The notes beneath the pieces were generated by a model. That model saw only the letters and a program-made list of their open reading frames with translations. It made no database searches and was not told the origin of the DNA. A stretch of 64,000 bases of DNA from Bostrychus sinensis (taxonomy: Eukaryota > Chordata > Actinopteri > Gobiiformes > Eleotridae): positions 26,623,534 to 26,687,533 of the forward strand of contig CM036244.1 of the NCBI GenBank assembly GCA_020698575.1, written 5' to 3'. The position numbers and the translations under genes are program-made. Below, piece by piece: positions 12,356 to 22,369 of this stretch; position 1 is the first letter of the stretch; each line of letters begins with the position of its first letter.

Positions 12356-12937
12356 TAGAGAACCCTTTGTGGCACTCTGTTTACTGAAGAGCTTTGCAAA
12401 GGGCTGACTGCGATTTCCACTAATGTCTCAGACATACAGGAATAATGATTTGTCCTTTTCATGAAACACTTGAGTGACTCGACTTTCAAGTGCTTTGTGT
12501 TCTGAGAACATGCTACATCCATATTTGCCTAACTTCCAGTATTCTCCCTTCACAGTCCTTTCACTCACTTTGATCTTCACACAACAGGCTTATACGGTTG
12601 CTGTAATACTTGAAAGTCTGCATCATTCATCTGTCTGCTTTACCAAAGCTCTAAATACATAGTCATTGAGGAAACTGGCAGAACTGTCATTCTCTTAATA
12701 ATCATTTTTATAAATAATTATACATACTGATTACTTGTGTCTGTGTCTGTGTCTGTTATTTGGACTTGATTCAAATGGTTGTGCCTATCATTGGACACTG
12801 AACACAGGCAGCATTGGCTGCTGGTGCCTGATATGGTGTGTTTGGTGGTGTGTTTGTTGGTGACTTGAGGGGATCCTGAGAGACAATGGAAGGTCATGGT
12901 GCAGTAGTGTCCCTCTGTCACAAGTCTCTTCTCTCAG
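12356..12937. other. Unique DNA upstream of a putative exon
   Basis: A short GTGTCT microsatellite (four units) lies near 12736-12759. From 12840 the strand becomes GT-rich. A pyrimidine tract (12909-12935) leads into the acceptor at 12936-12937. Otherwise I see nothing. Confidence 0.4.
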
Positions 12938-13096
12938 GGGACCTTCCTGCCACACAGTTAGAGCACTGCTGCAGGGCCCTTCAGATGAGCCACAGACTGA
13001 CAGCTCCTCAAACTGACTGTGAGTCCAGCTCCCTGCAGAGACACCAGAGGAACTCACAGGATATTGGTCAGAACAGTGCTGTGTACTCTGTGTCAG
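12938..13096 (+). CDS. Putative internal coding exon of unknown gene
   Basis: An acceptor with a pyrimidine tract ('ctcttctctcag', ending 12937) and a donor (CAG then GTCAGT at 13097) bound 159 bases that are open in one frame, phase 1 at both ends, encoding about 53 residues. The peptide begins DLPATQLEHCC, is rich in Gln, Ser and polar residues, and ends QNSAVYSVS. It has no transmembrane segment or domain that I recognise. Base composition is richer in G and C than the surroundings, as expected for an exon. The frame stops just past the donor, which also fits an exon. The opposite strand is open too, so chance cannot be excluded. It could be part of the same gene as the exon at 21484, but nothing proves it. 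Confidence 0.38.
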
Positions 13097-15564
13097 GTCA
13101 GTAGAGCATTTTGCCGCAGATTCTTGCAAAGTGTAAAATGTGTAATTTCCTTGGCGCTGCTCAGTGTGCTTTATTCTGTGAACACAGTCCCATAAACATT
13201 AGCCAGACACTGCAGCTGAGTGCTTACTGAGTACTGTTTAGCTCAGTTTCTTTCACTTATTTCAGGTGATCTGACAGGACCAGTATTTGTCTGTTCCTGA
13301 GCTGACAGCAGTTGAGCTTGATTGGGATTTCAGTGAAAACCCATAGTTACTCATTGTCTCCGTGAAGAAAATTATTCTGCACATTTAAACCTCATTGTAG
13401 GTGTAGCAAAATTTTAAATTTTTACATTTTACAAAAAGACTCTGCATATACTGTATGTCTTTTTCAATACAGAGTGAGAGAGAGTTTTATGAATCTTTTT
13501 TGCTATAAAATGTAAAAAAAATGCACCATGTCCATGCAATTCTTCATCATTATGTTGAGAGAGACTTAAGGGACCTGTAAACTACATCATGTATTCTTTC
13601 CACACCTGCATACTCTCCTCTGAGGTCTTTACACCAACTGTTGGGAACTGACTGGAGTAATTGTATTGTATCCACATTAGCGCTGTCATCGGGCTGTAGT
13701 GATCTCTTGAGTTCCTGTTCTGTGCCAAGGGTTGTCACTTTGCTCAGAGCTTTATGACTCTGAACAGAAGGGCATGCAAAACAATCTGTGGCCAATCAAC
13801 TTCTTTATACTTGAGACTGTTGAAGAAATACTTGGCAAGGATCTGCATATTTGTAAATACTCACATAACTGATTTTATGGACTGTTAGTGTCAATGTTTC
13901 AGAAGCACTGTGGCTCATCTTGCTCTGGGCAGTTTTGACAGCTTTCCATTTAGCTGATTTGTTCATTTTTATAATTGTTTGTGGATTTCCTCACTTCTCA
14001 CATGTTGGTAATGAATTCAATACTGGTGTATAATAGTCACAATATGGCACAATCTCAGATATAATTCATGAATAATCTGAATCATTAAAAGTCTCTAATT
14101 CAACATGAAATCACTTCATTAAATTTAGGTTTTGTATTTTTCTTCAGTAGACGTTTTATAAGTTCATTCAAGTATAAAAAATTAATCACTCTCTGTTAGT
14201 GGAGCAACAAGTTCTCAGATGCATAACAAAGGACTGAACGAACCTCCTCACATTTTAATGATATTTTTTCTGTACCAGTTGCTAAGCAACCTGCCCCTTT
14301 CTGTCTGAAGCCCGAGCATCCCAAAAGAAGCATCACGTCATTGGTCTGGGGAGTGTGATGGCAGGGATGCTGCAGTGCCATGGGTCATTGACTATAGACT
14401 TATTTAAAACACAAGCTTTTCTCAGGAGTGCCTCAAGTTCAACATGTCTTTTCAACACAAAATGTTTTATAACTGTTGTGATCATTTGGAGAGTATGGTG
14501 GTTAGAGCATCAAGAGGTGCTGTTTTATAGTCAAGGCTTGCATCCCACTGTGTCCCCATGCTAGGTTAATACAAAACACATTCCTTCACTGGAGAGCCTG
14601 TTCAATGGGCCTCTTTTGTATAATGCCATCAAGCAAACACTGCAGTAGAGAAATAACAGAATTAAGCCAGTACCTTCTCCTCAAAAAATACTGCTGTACT
14701 TGACAAAAAAACAACTTCATTAGTACCTCTTAAGATATTTTACCTGTCCGCTGCTTGTTCAGCTTCTCCAGTCAGATAACACAAACATCTAAGCCAGAGG
14801 ACAATTATTGGTTTGGTAAATTTGAGAAAAAACGATGTTTTCTGTGTAGATTGTATACTCTATACTTTCATCTGTTATGTCAGCATATGTGTTTCTGCTT
14901 GCATATGTTGATTGGCATATTTCAATAAACTCTGACCCACTGTAGTTGCTGCAAGCAATCCCTCGGCCCTCTTAAGCAAATGCTGTATACATTATTATCT
15001 GTCAGTAGTTATTTCAGTCACCAAGGACTGCTTGCCTATTTTGATGTTTCTCTTTTTGCTTATTTGATTACTCCACGTCCTCTAACCTGCAAGTGAAAGC
15101 TACATGACTGAGCTGTATTTGCCCAGTTATTTTTACTGTTGGCTTTGTGCTTGAATCTTTTTATTTATTTTGTTTCAACATTTGATTCAGCATAATTCAA
15201 CAACAGAGAGCGCAGTTGGTTTACATCTCACCCATTAAAAGGCCACTCTGCCTCTTGTGCTTACACAGTAATTAACATGAAAAACACTAGCTGACAGGCG
15301 CGATCTGCTACTCATGTTTATTTCATTGCCTTAAATGCAGCTTCTCGCGGCTCAGGCAGAATATGTTTGTTTTTCATTAAGTCAGTGGTCTGCTGGCAAC
15401 AGGCCCACTAAAACACTTGCTCAAAATACATAAGCTCCAAAGTGTCTATGTACTGTTTTTTATGCAAACATCGACTCGCTCAAATCATGTCTTATGTAAA
15501 TGGGCAGTACTGACACATCAAAACTGCATTTGCCAACATTGGTTTGTTGGTATGTTTGGTTAAG
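13097..15564. other. Unique non-coding DNA
   Basis: No repeat family or exon could be supported across 2.4 kb. Near 14495-14550 'ggtggttagagc' and 'ggcttgcatccc' weakly recall tRNA boxes, but there is no second copy to confirm a SINE. Confidence 0.4.
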
Positions 15565-15720
15565 GTTGACTTAGGGAAAATGATTCTCTGCATTTGACCC
15601 ATCCTTTGGTGCTGCTGGGGCAACCTGTCAGGAGCAATGGGCAACCACTGTGCAGTGCCCGGGGACTTTTCTCCAGATCTTGAGCCAGGATCTTGGTCAG
15701 GAGTACCTAGCTGTAAGATT
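15565..15720. repeat. Fragment of a dispersed teleost SINE-like repeat
   Basis: The order 'attctctgcatttgacccatcc', 'gagcaatgggcaaccactgtgcagtgcccgggg' and 'gatcttgagcc' matches my memory of an interspersed repeat common in fish introns, the type that runs 'catttaacccatcc ... gcagtgggc ... gcgcccgggg'. Only part of the unit is present. Assignment is from memory. Confidence 0.5.
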
Positions 15721-15879
15721 AACCTAATGTGCATGTTTTATGTTGTTTGCTTGTCTATAGGCAAGAATGTCCATAAAGTATTGGTCATATTTTCATTAAC
15801 TTTCCATGGACAGTTGGTAATGGGCAACGGGAGAAATAATTACTTTTTGGTGTGCAGCTGGTGTGCACCCTCTGGATCA

Positions 15880-15973
15880 TGGAAATTTTTTAATTATTTT
15901 ATTCCAATGTGAGATAGGCATATATTACAGAAGATACTAACTCCAGCCACAAGGGGTCTGTAAAATAACAAAT
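15880..15973 (+). repeat. Family A composite repeat, copy 3 (interrupted)
   Basis: 'Ccaatgtgagataggc' and 'agaagatactaactccagccacaaggggtc' (15933-15960) match the first blocks of family A. The repeat is cut by the TA-flanked element starting at 15976. A second piece with 'catagagccagaactagaagagccc' and 'catggaggtctaagtctgagtg' lies at 16855-16985, so later insertions have split this copy. Confidence 0.6.
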
Positions 15974-15975
15974 TA

Positions 15976-16511
15976 CCATATTTTCCACACTATAGGGCGC
16001 ACTTAAACGCCTTCAATCTTCTCAAAAAACGACAGTGTGCCTTAAAATCCAGAGCGCCTTATATATGAATTTATTTACGGCTACCGTTGTCAGGAGCATC
16101 GCGGAGTAATACATACTGTGCTTCACCATAATATTGCCGTAATCGCCAAACTGTTTAACTCGGACACTGGAGATGAAGAATTTGAGGGATTTGTGTACGA
16201 GGAATGAACTGAAAAAGTGAGTGCATTGTGTTGTATTTTGTTATAATGTTAACCGAACAGTTATGAGTTATTGTGAATACGCTATCGTTTGATTTAGCGG
16301 TCTCCGATTGTGTTTTTTATTCACGCGTTACAAATGAACAAGTTTGGGAGTTGGTGAACGCGTTGAATAAAGTTTGACTGACTGACTTATCTGACTGTTT
16401 TGTTTCGGCTTTTAGTCCGTAGCGCTTTATATGTGAAAAAAGTTCGAAAATAGACCATTCAGTGACAGTGAGCCTTATAATCCGGAGCGCCCTATAGTGC
16501 GGAAAATACGG
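15976..16511. mobile_element. TA-flanked inverted-repeat element (pogo-like relic)
   Basis: The ends are inverted repeats of about 25 bp: 'ccatattttccacactatag' on the left and, complemented, 'ccgtattttccgcactatag' on the right. A TA dinucleotide flanks each end (15974-15975 and 16512-16513), as for Tc1/mariner/pogo targets. Blocks of the type 'agagcgccttatat' recur just inside both ends. The element is non-autonomous but contains a short coding tail (16136-16207). I know this inverted-repeat type as widely dispersed in animal genomes. Confidence 0.85.
16136..16207 (+). pseudogene. C-terminal tail of a pogo-like transposase
   Basis: One frame reads IAVIAKLFNSDTGDEEFEG, then FVYEE and a stop at 16205-16207. 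An acidic tail of the SDTEDEEF type ends many pogo/Tigger/Jerky-like (CENP-B related) transposases in my memory, and the TA target of the host element agrees. The piece is about 24 codons. The DNA-binding and DDE domains are missing, so this is what an internal deletion would leave behind. Assignment rests on the tail motif plus target type. Confidence 0.5.
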
Positions 16512-16524
16512 TATTCATTTTAGT

Positions 16525-16848
16525 TTTTTGGTCAGGGGTTACGTCCCAAAACTCCAGTCACAGTATGTGGCTGTTTGCATCAGGAAGGGCACCTTGCATG
16601 AAAACCTGCCAGCGCCGCAGTATAGCTCAGTTGGTTAGTCTGCGATGCATATACACGGAAACTACAACCTGCCTTGGCATCGTGGGTATCAGGCCAGACT
16701 CTGGCACTTTGACGAATGCCCATGAATTTCTGTCACTTCTTAACCTCACTATAAAATAACTTAAAAAAAAAAAACAAACAGAGCCAGCGTATCCATGCAA
16801 AATATTTGGAGTGGCAACCCCTGAAAAAGAGAGAGCAGCCAAAAGAAA
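16525..16848 (+). mobile_element. tRNA-derived SINE B, split by another SINE
   Basis: The left part (16525-16614) carries 'cagtatgtggctgtttgcatcaggaagggcaccttgcatgaaaacctgcc'. The right part (16783-16848) carries 'tatccatgcaaaatatttggagtggcaacccctgaaaaagagag' and an A-rich end. Together they match the SINE at 17985-18140, which has the same 'aggaagggcatctggcataaaacctgcc' and 'tgtggcagtcccaaatgaaaag' blocks without the interruption. The split is explained by the insertion at 16615-16782. Confidence 0.75.
16615..16782 (+). mobile_element. Nested tRNA-derived SINE with 7-bp target duplication
   Basis: The head 'gtatagctcagttggttag' (16620-16638) is an almost perfect tRNA box A region, followed by 'gtgggtatcaggcc' (16683-16696) as a decayed box B, and an A-rich tail (16762-16780). 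GCCAGCG occurs directly before (16608-16614) and directly after (16783-16789) the insert, a clear target-site duplication. It sits inside SINE B. RNA polymerase III transcription and reverse transcription by a partner LINE are the family's known mode of spread. Confidence 0.8.
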
Positions 16849-16854
16849 AGAAAG

Positions 16855-16985
16855 GTGGCTTAATGCATAGAGCCAGAACTAGAAGAGCCCCATTTCAAGT
16901 TTAGTTCAAGACATTAAATCTTCACCATTGTATTTTAGTTCCAATGCTTTCATGGAGGTCTAAGTCTGAGTGATTCTACTTAATC
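16855..16985 (+). repeat. Family A composite repeat, copy 3 (second piece)
   Basis: 'Ggcttaatgcatagagccagaactagaagagccc' (16857-16890) aligns with the tRNA-like module, and 'ttccaatgctttcatggaggtctaagtctgagtgattctactt' with the 3' block of family A. It probably continues the piece at 15880-15973. Confidence 0.55.
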
Positions 16986-17984
16986 AGTTTCAGCAGCAAG
17001 ATGCCTGATCTCTTGCTTGTCTTGCATTCAAAGTGTGAGTTATGGATTAGTTTGTGTGATATACAGTATGTCCACAAAGCTATAACATGGATGCATCAAA
17101 GAATTATAATTATCACAAGGGCATAATCACTCACAGGTGCTGGGTGAAAATACAGCAGCAGTTACAGCACTGATTATATTTGTTTAACATACTGCTCCAG
17201 CGCTGAACCGTGAACTATTAAAGCTGCTGTTCTATCTCACCTAGAATTGGCTACAACAACGCAAGGAGGAGCGAATTAGGAGGCAGTTTGTTACAGCCCA
17301 CACTTAAGACATAATGGCCTTTCAATTCCTCTGAAAATGTGATAATCATGTCAAGGACTCCCTAAAATATGAGAGACATACCGTTGCTCAACTGAACAAG
17401 GCGGTCCAGTGTTCAGACATATCAGGATCATTTAATGTGCACTAAACCCTAGTTGTTATTAGCTGTGTTCATTGTTGTAACAGTAATGATAAACAGCAGA
17501 TTGTATAAAACTGTTGAATATTAAAAGTATTCTGTGTCATTGACTCTCCTATTCAGTCTCTAACTGTCTGAGTTAGACATGTCTTGTTGATGGATACCTA
17601 AAATTTTATGGGCTTTGGAGTAAGACTGAACAATTTTAGAAAACTATCTTGTTTTGATTTTCCAGACAGGTATTGCTACTGTGGTTTGATTTGTGATATT
17701 TTAAGAGTTAAGGTATTTTTTAAGAGTTGGTTCACAATATACATTTTAAGCATGAATTGGAGCACTAACACAAAACACTGACATATTAACTGCTAAATTA
17801 ATACTATCACATACCTTTCACAACATGTCATTAGAGGTGTAAACTACAGATGCAGCAAGTTTCATACATGTTACCATCCCACTGGGATGGGATATTTGAA
17901 ATAGACCACAATTACAATGTTTAATGTGCCTTTTAGTAACTTGCAAAATGAGACAATACACTGTAAATTAAAGGTTTAGCATTC
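16986..17984. other. Unique non-coding DNA
   Basis: One kilobase without recognisable genes or repeats; AT-rich. Confidence 0.45.
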
Positions 17985-18140
17985 ATCCACTAACCGCAGG
18001 GTCAGTGGTTTGAACCTTGTTTGAAGCACATTGCCTACTCCAGACACTGTATGTGGTTGTGAGAGGAAGGGCATCTGGCATAAAACCTGCCTAACTATGT
18101 GAATGGCTTGCTGTGGCAGTCCCAAATGAAAAGAAAAAAG
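17985..18140 (+). mobile_element. tRNA-derived SINE B, uninterrupted copy
   Basis: A box-B-like 'gtggtttgaacctt' (18006-18019) is followed by 'gaggaagggcatctggcataaaacctgcc' and ends with 'gctgtggcagtcccaaatgaaaagaaaaaag'. The last blocks are a well-known teleost SINE tail. Box A is eroded ('ccactaaccgcaggg'). Confidence 0.75.
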
Positions 18141-18795
18141 TTGTGATAATATAAAGACAGGGTGCCATTGTCACTATTCCCTCAATGTTATCATAAGAAT
18201 CTCCAATATGGGTCTTGTTTTTTCTGTCGAGCAAGTGAAGCATATTGTTCATAATTTATTCCAGGCAATCAGAGGCTCAAAGAACTGACACAATAGAGCC
18301 TTTCTTAGCCCATCACAATTGTGTCACTTATTCTGCATGCTGACAAGGATGCCACGTTGCATTATTTACGTTGGATGAGTGTGGGCGGAAAAGGCAAACA
18401 AGATTACTTGATGCATGCACTTGTTTTTCAGTGAGAGAATTGAGGCCTTTAGAAAGGGTTTAGTGAGTGAGTGCCAGGAGTACACCCATCAGGCTGCTCC
18501 CTCTGACAGGACTGGATGTCTGACAAACGCAGCTCCATGGGCAAGCTGAGAGGCTGCTGCAGGGTGGGCTGTTACAGTGAGAAATTTCTATTACAACCTT
18601 TTCAGTCTATATTGTGGTGTGGAGCAGGTGATTAAGTCATTCTGGGAAATGGCACATAGTGGTACAGGTCACCTTTTGTGCATGCATATGATACTGTTTA
18701 AGAACTGCTTGTTATACAAACATTATTCTTGCAGCAAAGGAGGCAGATGGTACATAAATTCTAGCAGCACATTAACTGAAAAACCTTCAGTCAAC
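18141..18795. other. Unique non-coding DNA
   Basis: Nothing supportable. A 101-codon plus-strand open frame from 18577 runs straight into the next transposon and has no splice sites, so I take it as chance. Confidence 0.45.
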
Positions 18796-18799
18796 TTAA

Positions 18800-19699
18800 A
18801 GAGCAACTCACCCCTAAACCAATTTTTTTTAGCTGATCAACTGTACAAACAGGGCTTTAGTGATGCATCTCACTATTTATAGTCTTATGTATGACCATTT
18901 TGTAAAAAAAAAAGGTCTAAATTAACATTTTGTAGTAAAAACCGTCAGAATGCTGCCCTCCTAGGGTCAAACAGTGGGATTTCTGCTCAGTAGTTCCATA
19001 TAGACAAGTGTGACGTAGTATTTGACCTTTTTACCACACCTGTGCCGAGTATCTCCTCCCACGGCCCGTGCTCTCCACGCCCTCACTGTCTCTCTCCCCT
19101 GCGCGCTTGTCCCAGTCCCGCAGTTGCCAGGTGTGGGTCTTTTTCCTAAACACGCCACTCAGCCCCGCATTTACCGTTCAGTCTCCTCCGCCCCCCTCCC
19201 CTCTCACGGCTGCGCTTCCACTGTCCCGTGTGTCAGCGCACAATAAGGCATAATGAGCCTGCTCAATGACAGTATATACCTACAAATTAGTGACACTGCA
19301 CTGGGGACTCCACAGATGTGTTTTAGTCTTACCACGCTTTAAGTCACTTTTTGTTTGATGACAATCGATTTCTTACTCACGGAGATATAATCAAAAACTG
19401 CTCTCAGCTGAAATAATACCTTCAGTAATAAAGACGTGATCTGAAGCACACGTTACTGCAGCGGTGCACGACGCCTTTCTCACAATATTTCAGCTGTGTT
19501 ATTATAAAAGCTGGGACTTGGCAACCCTGCTGTGGAGGACGTCCATGACGGTCTCTGACAGCTGTCAGTCACAGGACCAGGCCTCGCTCCTCCCTTAGTT
19601 CTCCTCCTCTGCCTCTGCCAGGTCTCTGCCCACTTTTTGAGCAGTTTTCAATCTCTGGCATTGGGCGGAGTCAGGCCTGGGCCAGGGGTGAGTTACTCT
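18800..19699. mobile_element. TTAA-flanked inverted-repeat element, 900 bp
   Basis: The ends are 'agagcaactcacccct' on the left and, complemented, 'agagtaactcacccct' on the right. TTAA flanks both sides (18796-18799, 19700-19703), the target type of piggyBac-like transposons. The interior is unusual: AT-rich at 18830-18960, then strongly G+C-rich with many CpG (19040-19240), and again G+C-rich near 19540-19690 with the palindrome 'tgacagctgtca'. No transposase frame is visible, so it is non-autonomous. The left part recurs at 20214-20445. Confidence 0.85.
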
Positions 19700-19874
19700 T
19701 TAAGCTCTCAGATCAGGTGGCACAGACAGCAAGAATTTTTTTGGCAGTGATTGTTTGTCTCTTAGCATCTCAAAAAGTAAAGAATTATCAGTGTTGTCCT
19801 GAATCCTCCTGAATCCTTTCGGATTCAGGATTTTGTATCATTGCAAGACTAGATAAAATATAGTAACTACAACT

Positions 19875-20040
19875 TTAAGGGGTCGGTAAAGCACTTTTTG
19901 CCATTACATGGGCTTTGTGGATAGAGAGCATTTATCCCTGAACCTAGTACTGGGTACTATATCATTACAATTACAGAATATTAGGGGAAATGCCTTTGCA
20001 GAGGTCTTAGCTCTAGTGCTTCTGGTTTTAAGATGCTGAA
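19875..20040 (+). repeat. Family A composite repeat, copy 4
   Basis: 'Ggggtcggtaaa' (19879-19890), 'gtggatagagagcatttatccctgaac' (19917-19942), 'tgggtactatatcattacaattacag', and 'aatgcctttgcagaggtcttagctctagtgcttctgg' appear in family order. Box B is deleted. Confidence 0.65.
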
Positions 20041-20213
20041 TGTAGAACAGATTGAAGAATGAACAAAGAGTTAAAATAGCTGCATGATATTGCTGCTGAA
20101 TATGGCATGGGTCATGCTAAATTTATGTATACAGTATATTGTTTGAAATGTGACATAAAAATATGCATACCATATCTTCTTAATGTCTGCTAGATATTAC
20201 ATATTACTGCAAA

Positions 20214-20445
20214 CCTAAAGAGTAACTCAACCTAAAACCACTTTTTTAGCTGATAAGCTGTATAAATAGGGTTTTAGTGATATATCTTATTGGTTATGGT
20301 CTTATCTTTGACAATTTAGTAAAAAACATTAATTCACATTTTGTGGTGAAAAACTATTAAAAAAAATCAATCAGCTCTAATTTCCTTAGGTCAAATGTTG
20401 GCTCCTTCTGCTCAAGTTCATCGTGTTACCACCAGTAAGTGGAGT
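20214..20445. mobile_element. Truncated copy of the 18.8 kb TTAA element
   Basis: 'Ctaaagagtaactcaacctaaaacc' (20214-20238) and the following 'agctgataagctgtataaatagggttttagtgatatatc' match the left end of the element at 18800. The match runs through 'tcaaatgttggctccttctgctca' to about 20425. No right end with the same repeat follows, so the copy is truncated. Confidence 0.75.
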
Positions 20446-21097
20446 GGAGGCGTTACACAAATACGCAGCTGACAAAATGTATTATTTTACACCACATTAC
20501 ACCATATTACACCAATTACACAATACATACTTAAACACTTAGATTTTGTGTGTTGATATCCAACACTGTGTTACACCACCCCAGGAGCGAATCCTGTATA
20601 AGGAGGTGTCACTGCAGCTGCACATAACAGAGAATAGGATTGAACATTGACATGCCATTAGTACAGCTGTTCCAGTCACTCACAAATCCAGGGTCTCTAC
20701 AGCCAGTTGCAAATCCAGTAAATCAGCCGCCACATTGATGTGTCACAGCCTCCTCTCAGGCTAAATGTCTCCCTTGAGGTATTAACAGCGTGGCTCGCCG
20801 GCTGACAGGACAGCAAAACAGGTCACCCTTTCAAATCACCAGACTGATTTGTTCCATACGTTTGACTGTGGATGGCTGTGATGCATTAGACAGAGATTCA
20901 GCGGCAGATGAATAGTTTTATTGAGCAGCCCTGTCAAATTCTGCAGCTTATGTTTGTTCATCTTTGAACTGTGGCTTATCACATGGGATTGTTTATCTGT
21001 GTACTTGGGTGCTATATAAGCTGTGACAGAAAGTTCAGTTAATCAAGTGCTTAGGGTGATGTTATCAATGATCCGTTTATTTGAAACATTCCATATA
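20446..21097. other. Unique non-coding DNA
   Basis: Short 'attacacca' iterations occur at 20485-20525. Otherwise nothing recognisable. Confidence 0.4.
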
Positions 21098-21455
21098 TAC
21101 TGATGAGGCAAGTTAATAACACAGATTCCTTCATCATAGCACTTGCTTTTTGGTGGTTTATATTAGTGCAAGTGCACTCAAAGTTGAGTTGTGTTAGAAG
21201 AAGAAAAAATGGGCTGGCATAGGGATTTTTGTGAGTTTGATGAGGGCCAATTTGTGATGACTAGACAACAATCATCTCCAAAACTGCAGCTTTTGTGGGG
21301 TGTGCCCAATATGCAGTGGTTGGTAACTATCAAATGTGGAACAAGGAAGGAACAGTAGTGAACCGGGAGCCAGGTGATGCACGTGAGAAGCGAAGGATGG
21401 CCTGTGTGGTTCAATCTAAGAGATGAGCTACTGTTGCTGTGATTGTTGTGGATTG
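21098..21455 (+). mobile_element. Tc1-like transposon relic, 5' part, plus strand
   Basis: This runs from a worn end ('tactgatgaggcaagtta') through the left flank to a transposase start, MGWHRDFCEFDEGQFVMTR (21208-21264). Frame breaks follow, then 'gcagtggttggtaactatcaa', 'aaggaaggaacagtagtgaaccg' and 'agatgagctactgttgctg'. Block order matches the copy at 3595-4028 on the other strand. Homology stops at about 21450, roughly 30 bases before the acceptor of the exon at 21484. All catalytic residues are missing. Confidence 0.85.
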
Positions 21456-21483
21456 TTTCTAATTTGTGCTCCTGTCTGTACAG

Positions 21484-21693
21484 AAGAACATGACGTTATC
21501 AACCCAGGAGTGCAGAGGGAGCAAGGCTGGACCCCTACACAAGAAGAAGCCTGGCAGAGTCCCCAATGGTCTGAGGATAGAGGCCTGCAAGAACAACCAC
21601 CAACATGTACCATCAGACCAGGAGAACAACCCCCAGCTAGCTCAGACACCGGGCAAGAGAAAGAAGAAGCGCCTCAACAAGAAACACACTATG
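21484..21693 (+). CDS. Putative coding exon, lysine-rich product, unknown gene
   Basis: The acceptor 'gctcctgtctgtacag' (ending 21483) and donor ATG then GTAAGT (21694) are both strong. They bound 210 bases open in phase 0, encoding 70 residues. The peptide has a KKKPGR cluster near residue 22 and KRKKKRLNKK near residues 59-68, two basic patches like nuclear or heparin/phosphate-binding tails, with a polar Asn/Gln-rich middle. I see no hydrophobic segment. Third positions are mostly G or C (about two thirds), unlike the AT-rich flanks, which supports this frame over the second open one. I do not recognise the gene. A decayed Tc1-like element ends about 30 bases upstream. Confidence 0.5.
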
Positions 21694-22144
21694 GTAAGTC
21701 CATCATACTCAGCATATCTCTCCATTGTAAAGTGTGGGAAATGGAAGCTGAAGTGGCCTATTTTAGATGTTATGTTAGCACGACTCTATTCAGTCCCTGT
21801 ACAGGCCATGACTCATACAACACTGAATGAATTGTGTCAATGATTAATAAAGTGTTATCATTTTACAAGGTGCTGCTGTCATTGGTTTTGCTGTTGAATT
21901 TAAAGGAGGTTAAGAAGCTTTAGTAGAGCGAAATGTAGCTTCAAGGCTGTGTGTGTGGTAACAAAGAGGCTAATGAATATTTATTGTACACTGCTCTATT
22001 TATAGTACCCTCTTTTTCAATGCAGCAGACTTGTATTGTTATGGTCATTTTGCCTCACATAAGCAAATTGACAGGTGGAACTCCCCACTGATTTCAAGGT
22101 TGTTCACTGCTGTGGGAATAGCTGAGCAGTACCTAAGGAAGAAC

Positions 22145-22147
<3 letters not shown>
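21694..22147. other. Unique DNA after the putative exon
   Basis: The donor GTAAGTCC opens it. The rest is AT-rich without recognisable elements. Confidence 0.4.

Positions 22148-22206
<59 letters not shown>
22148..22206. repeat. (GT)n microsatellite
   Basis: About 29 uninterrupted GT units, with a slightly imperfect end to 22212. Likely length-variable. Confidence 0.97.
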
Positions 22207-22208
<2 letters not shown>

Positions 22209-22369
22209 TGTGCAGGTGGCTTTAAAGAATGTCTGAGGTAATGGCAAAGGATGATGTCCTGCACAAACAATGTACAGTACGTTGCTGTCACAGAAGTACT
22301 TCTTAGGTGGCATTAAAAAATTAGATCAGTGTGAACCTACTCCGTTCATATATTTTCATATCAACTCAA

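Noticed and set aside
12196..12522. 108-codon minus-strand open frame
   Set aside because: It overlaps a possible MITE with 'gtttacat' boxes and has no splice sites or protein features.
14495..14552. tRNA-like boxes 'ggtggttagagc' and 'ggcttgcatccc'
   Set aside because: Spacing is plausible, but there is no cloverleaf, no SINE tail and no second copy in the window.
16620..16700. A real tRNA gene
   Set aside because: Box A is excellent, but box B is decayed, no complete cloverleaf can be drawn, and it has a poly(A) tail and target duplication, so it is a SINE.
18577..18882. 101-codon plus-strand frame
   Set aside because: It runs across the left boundary of the TTAA element, so it cannot be an old gene.
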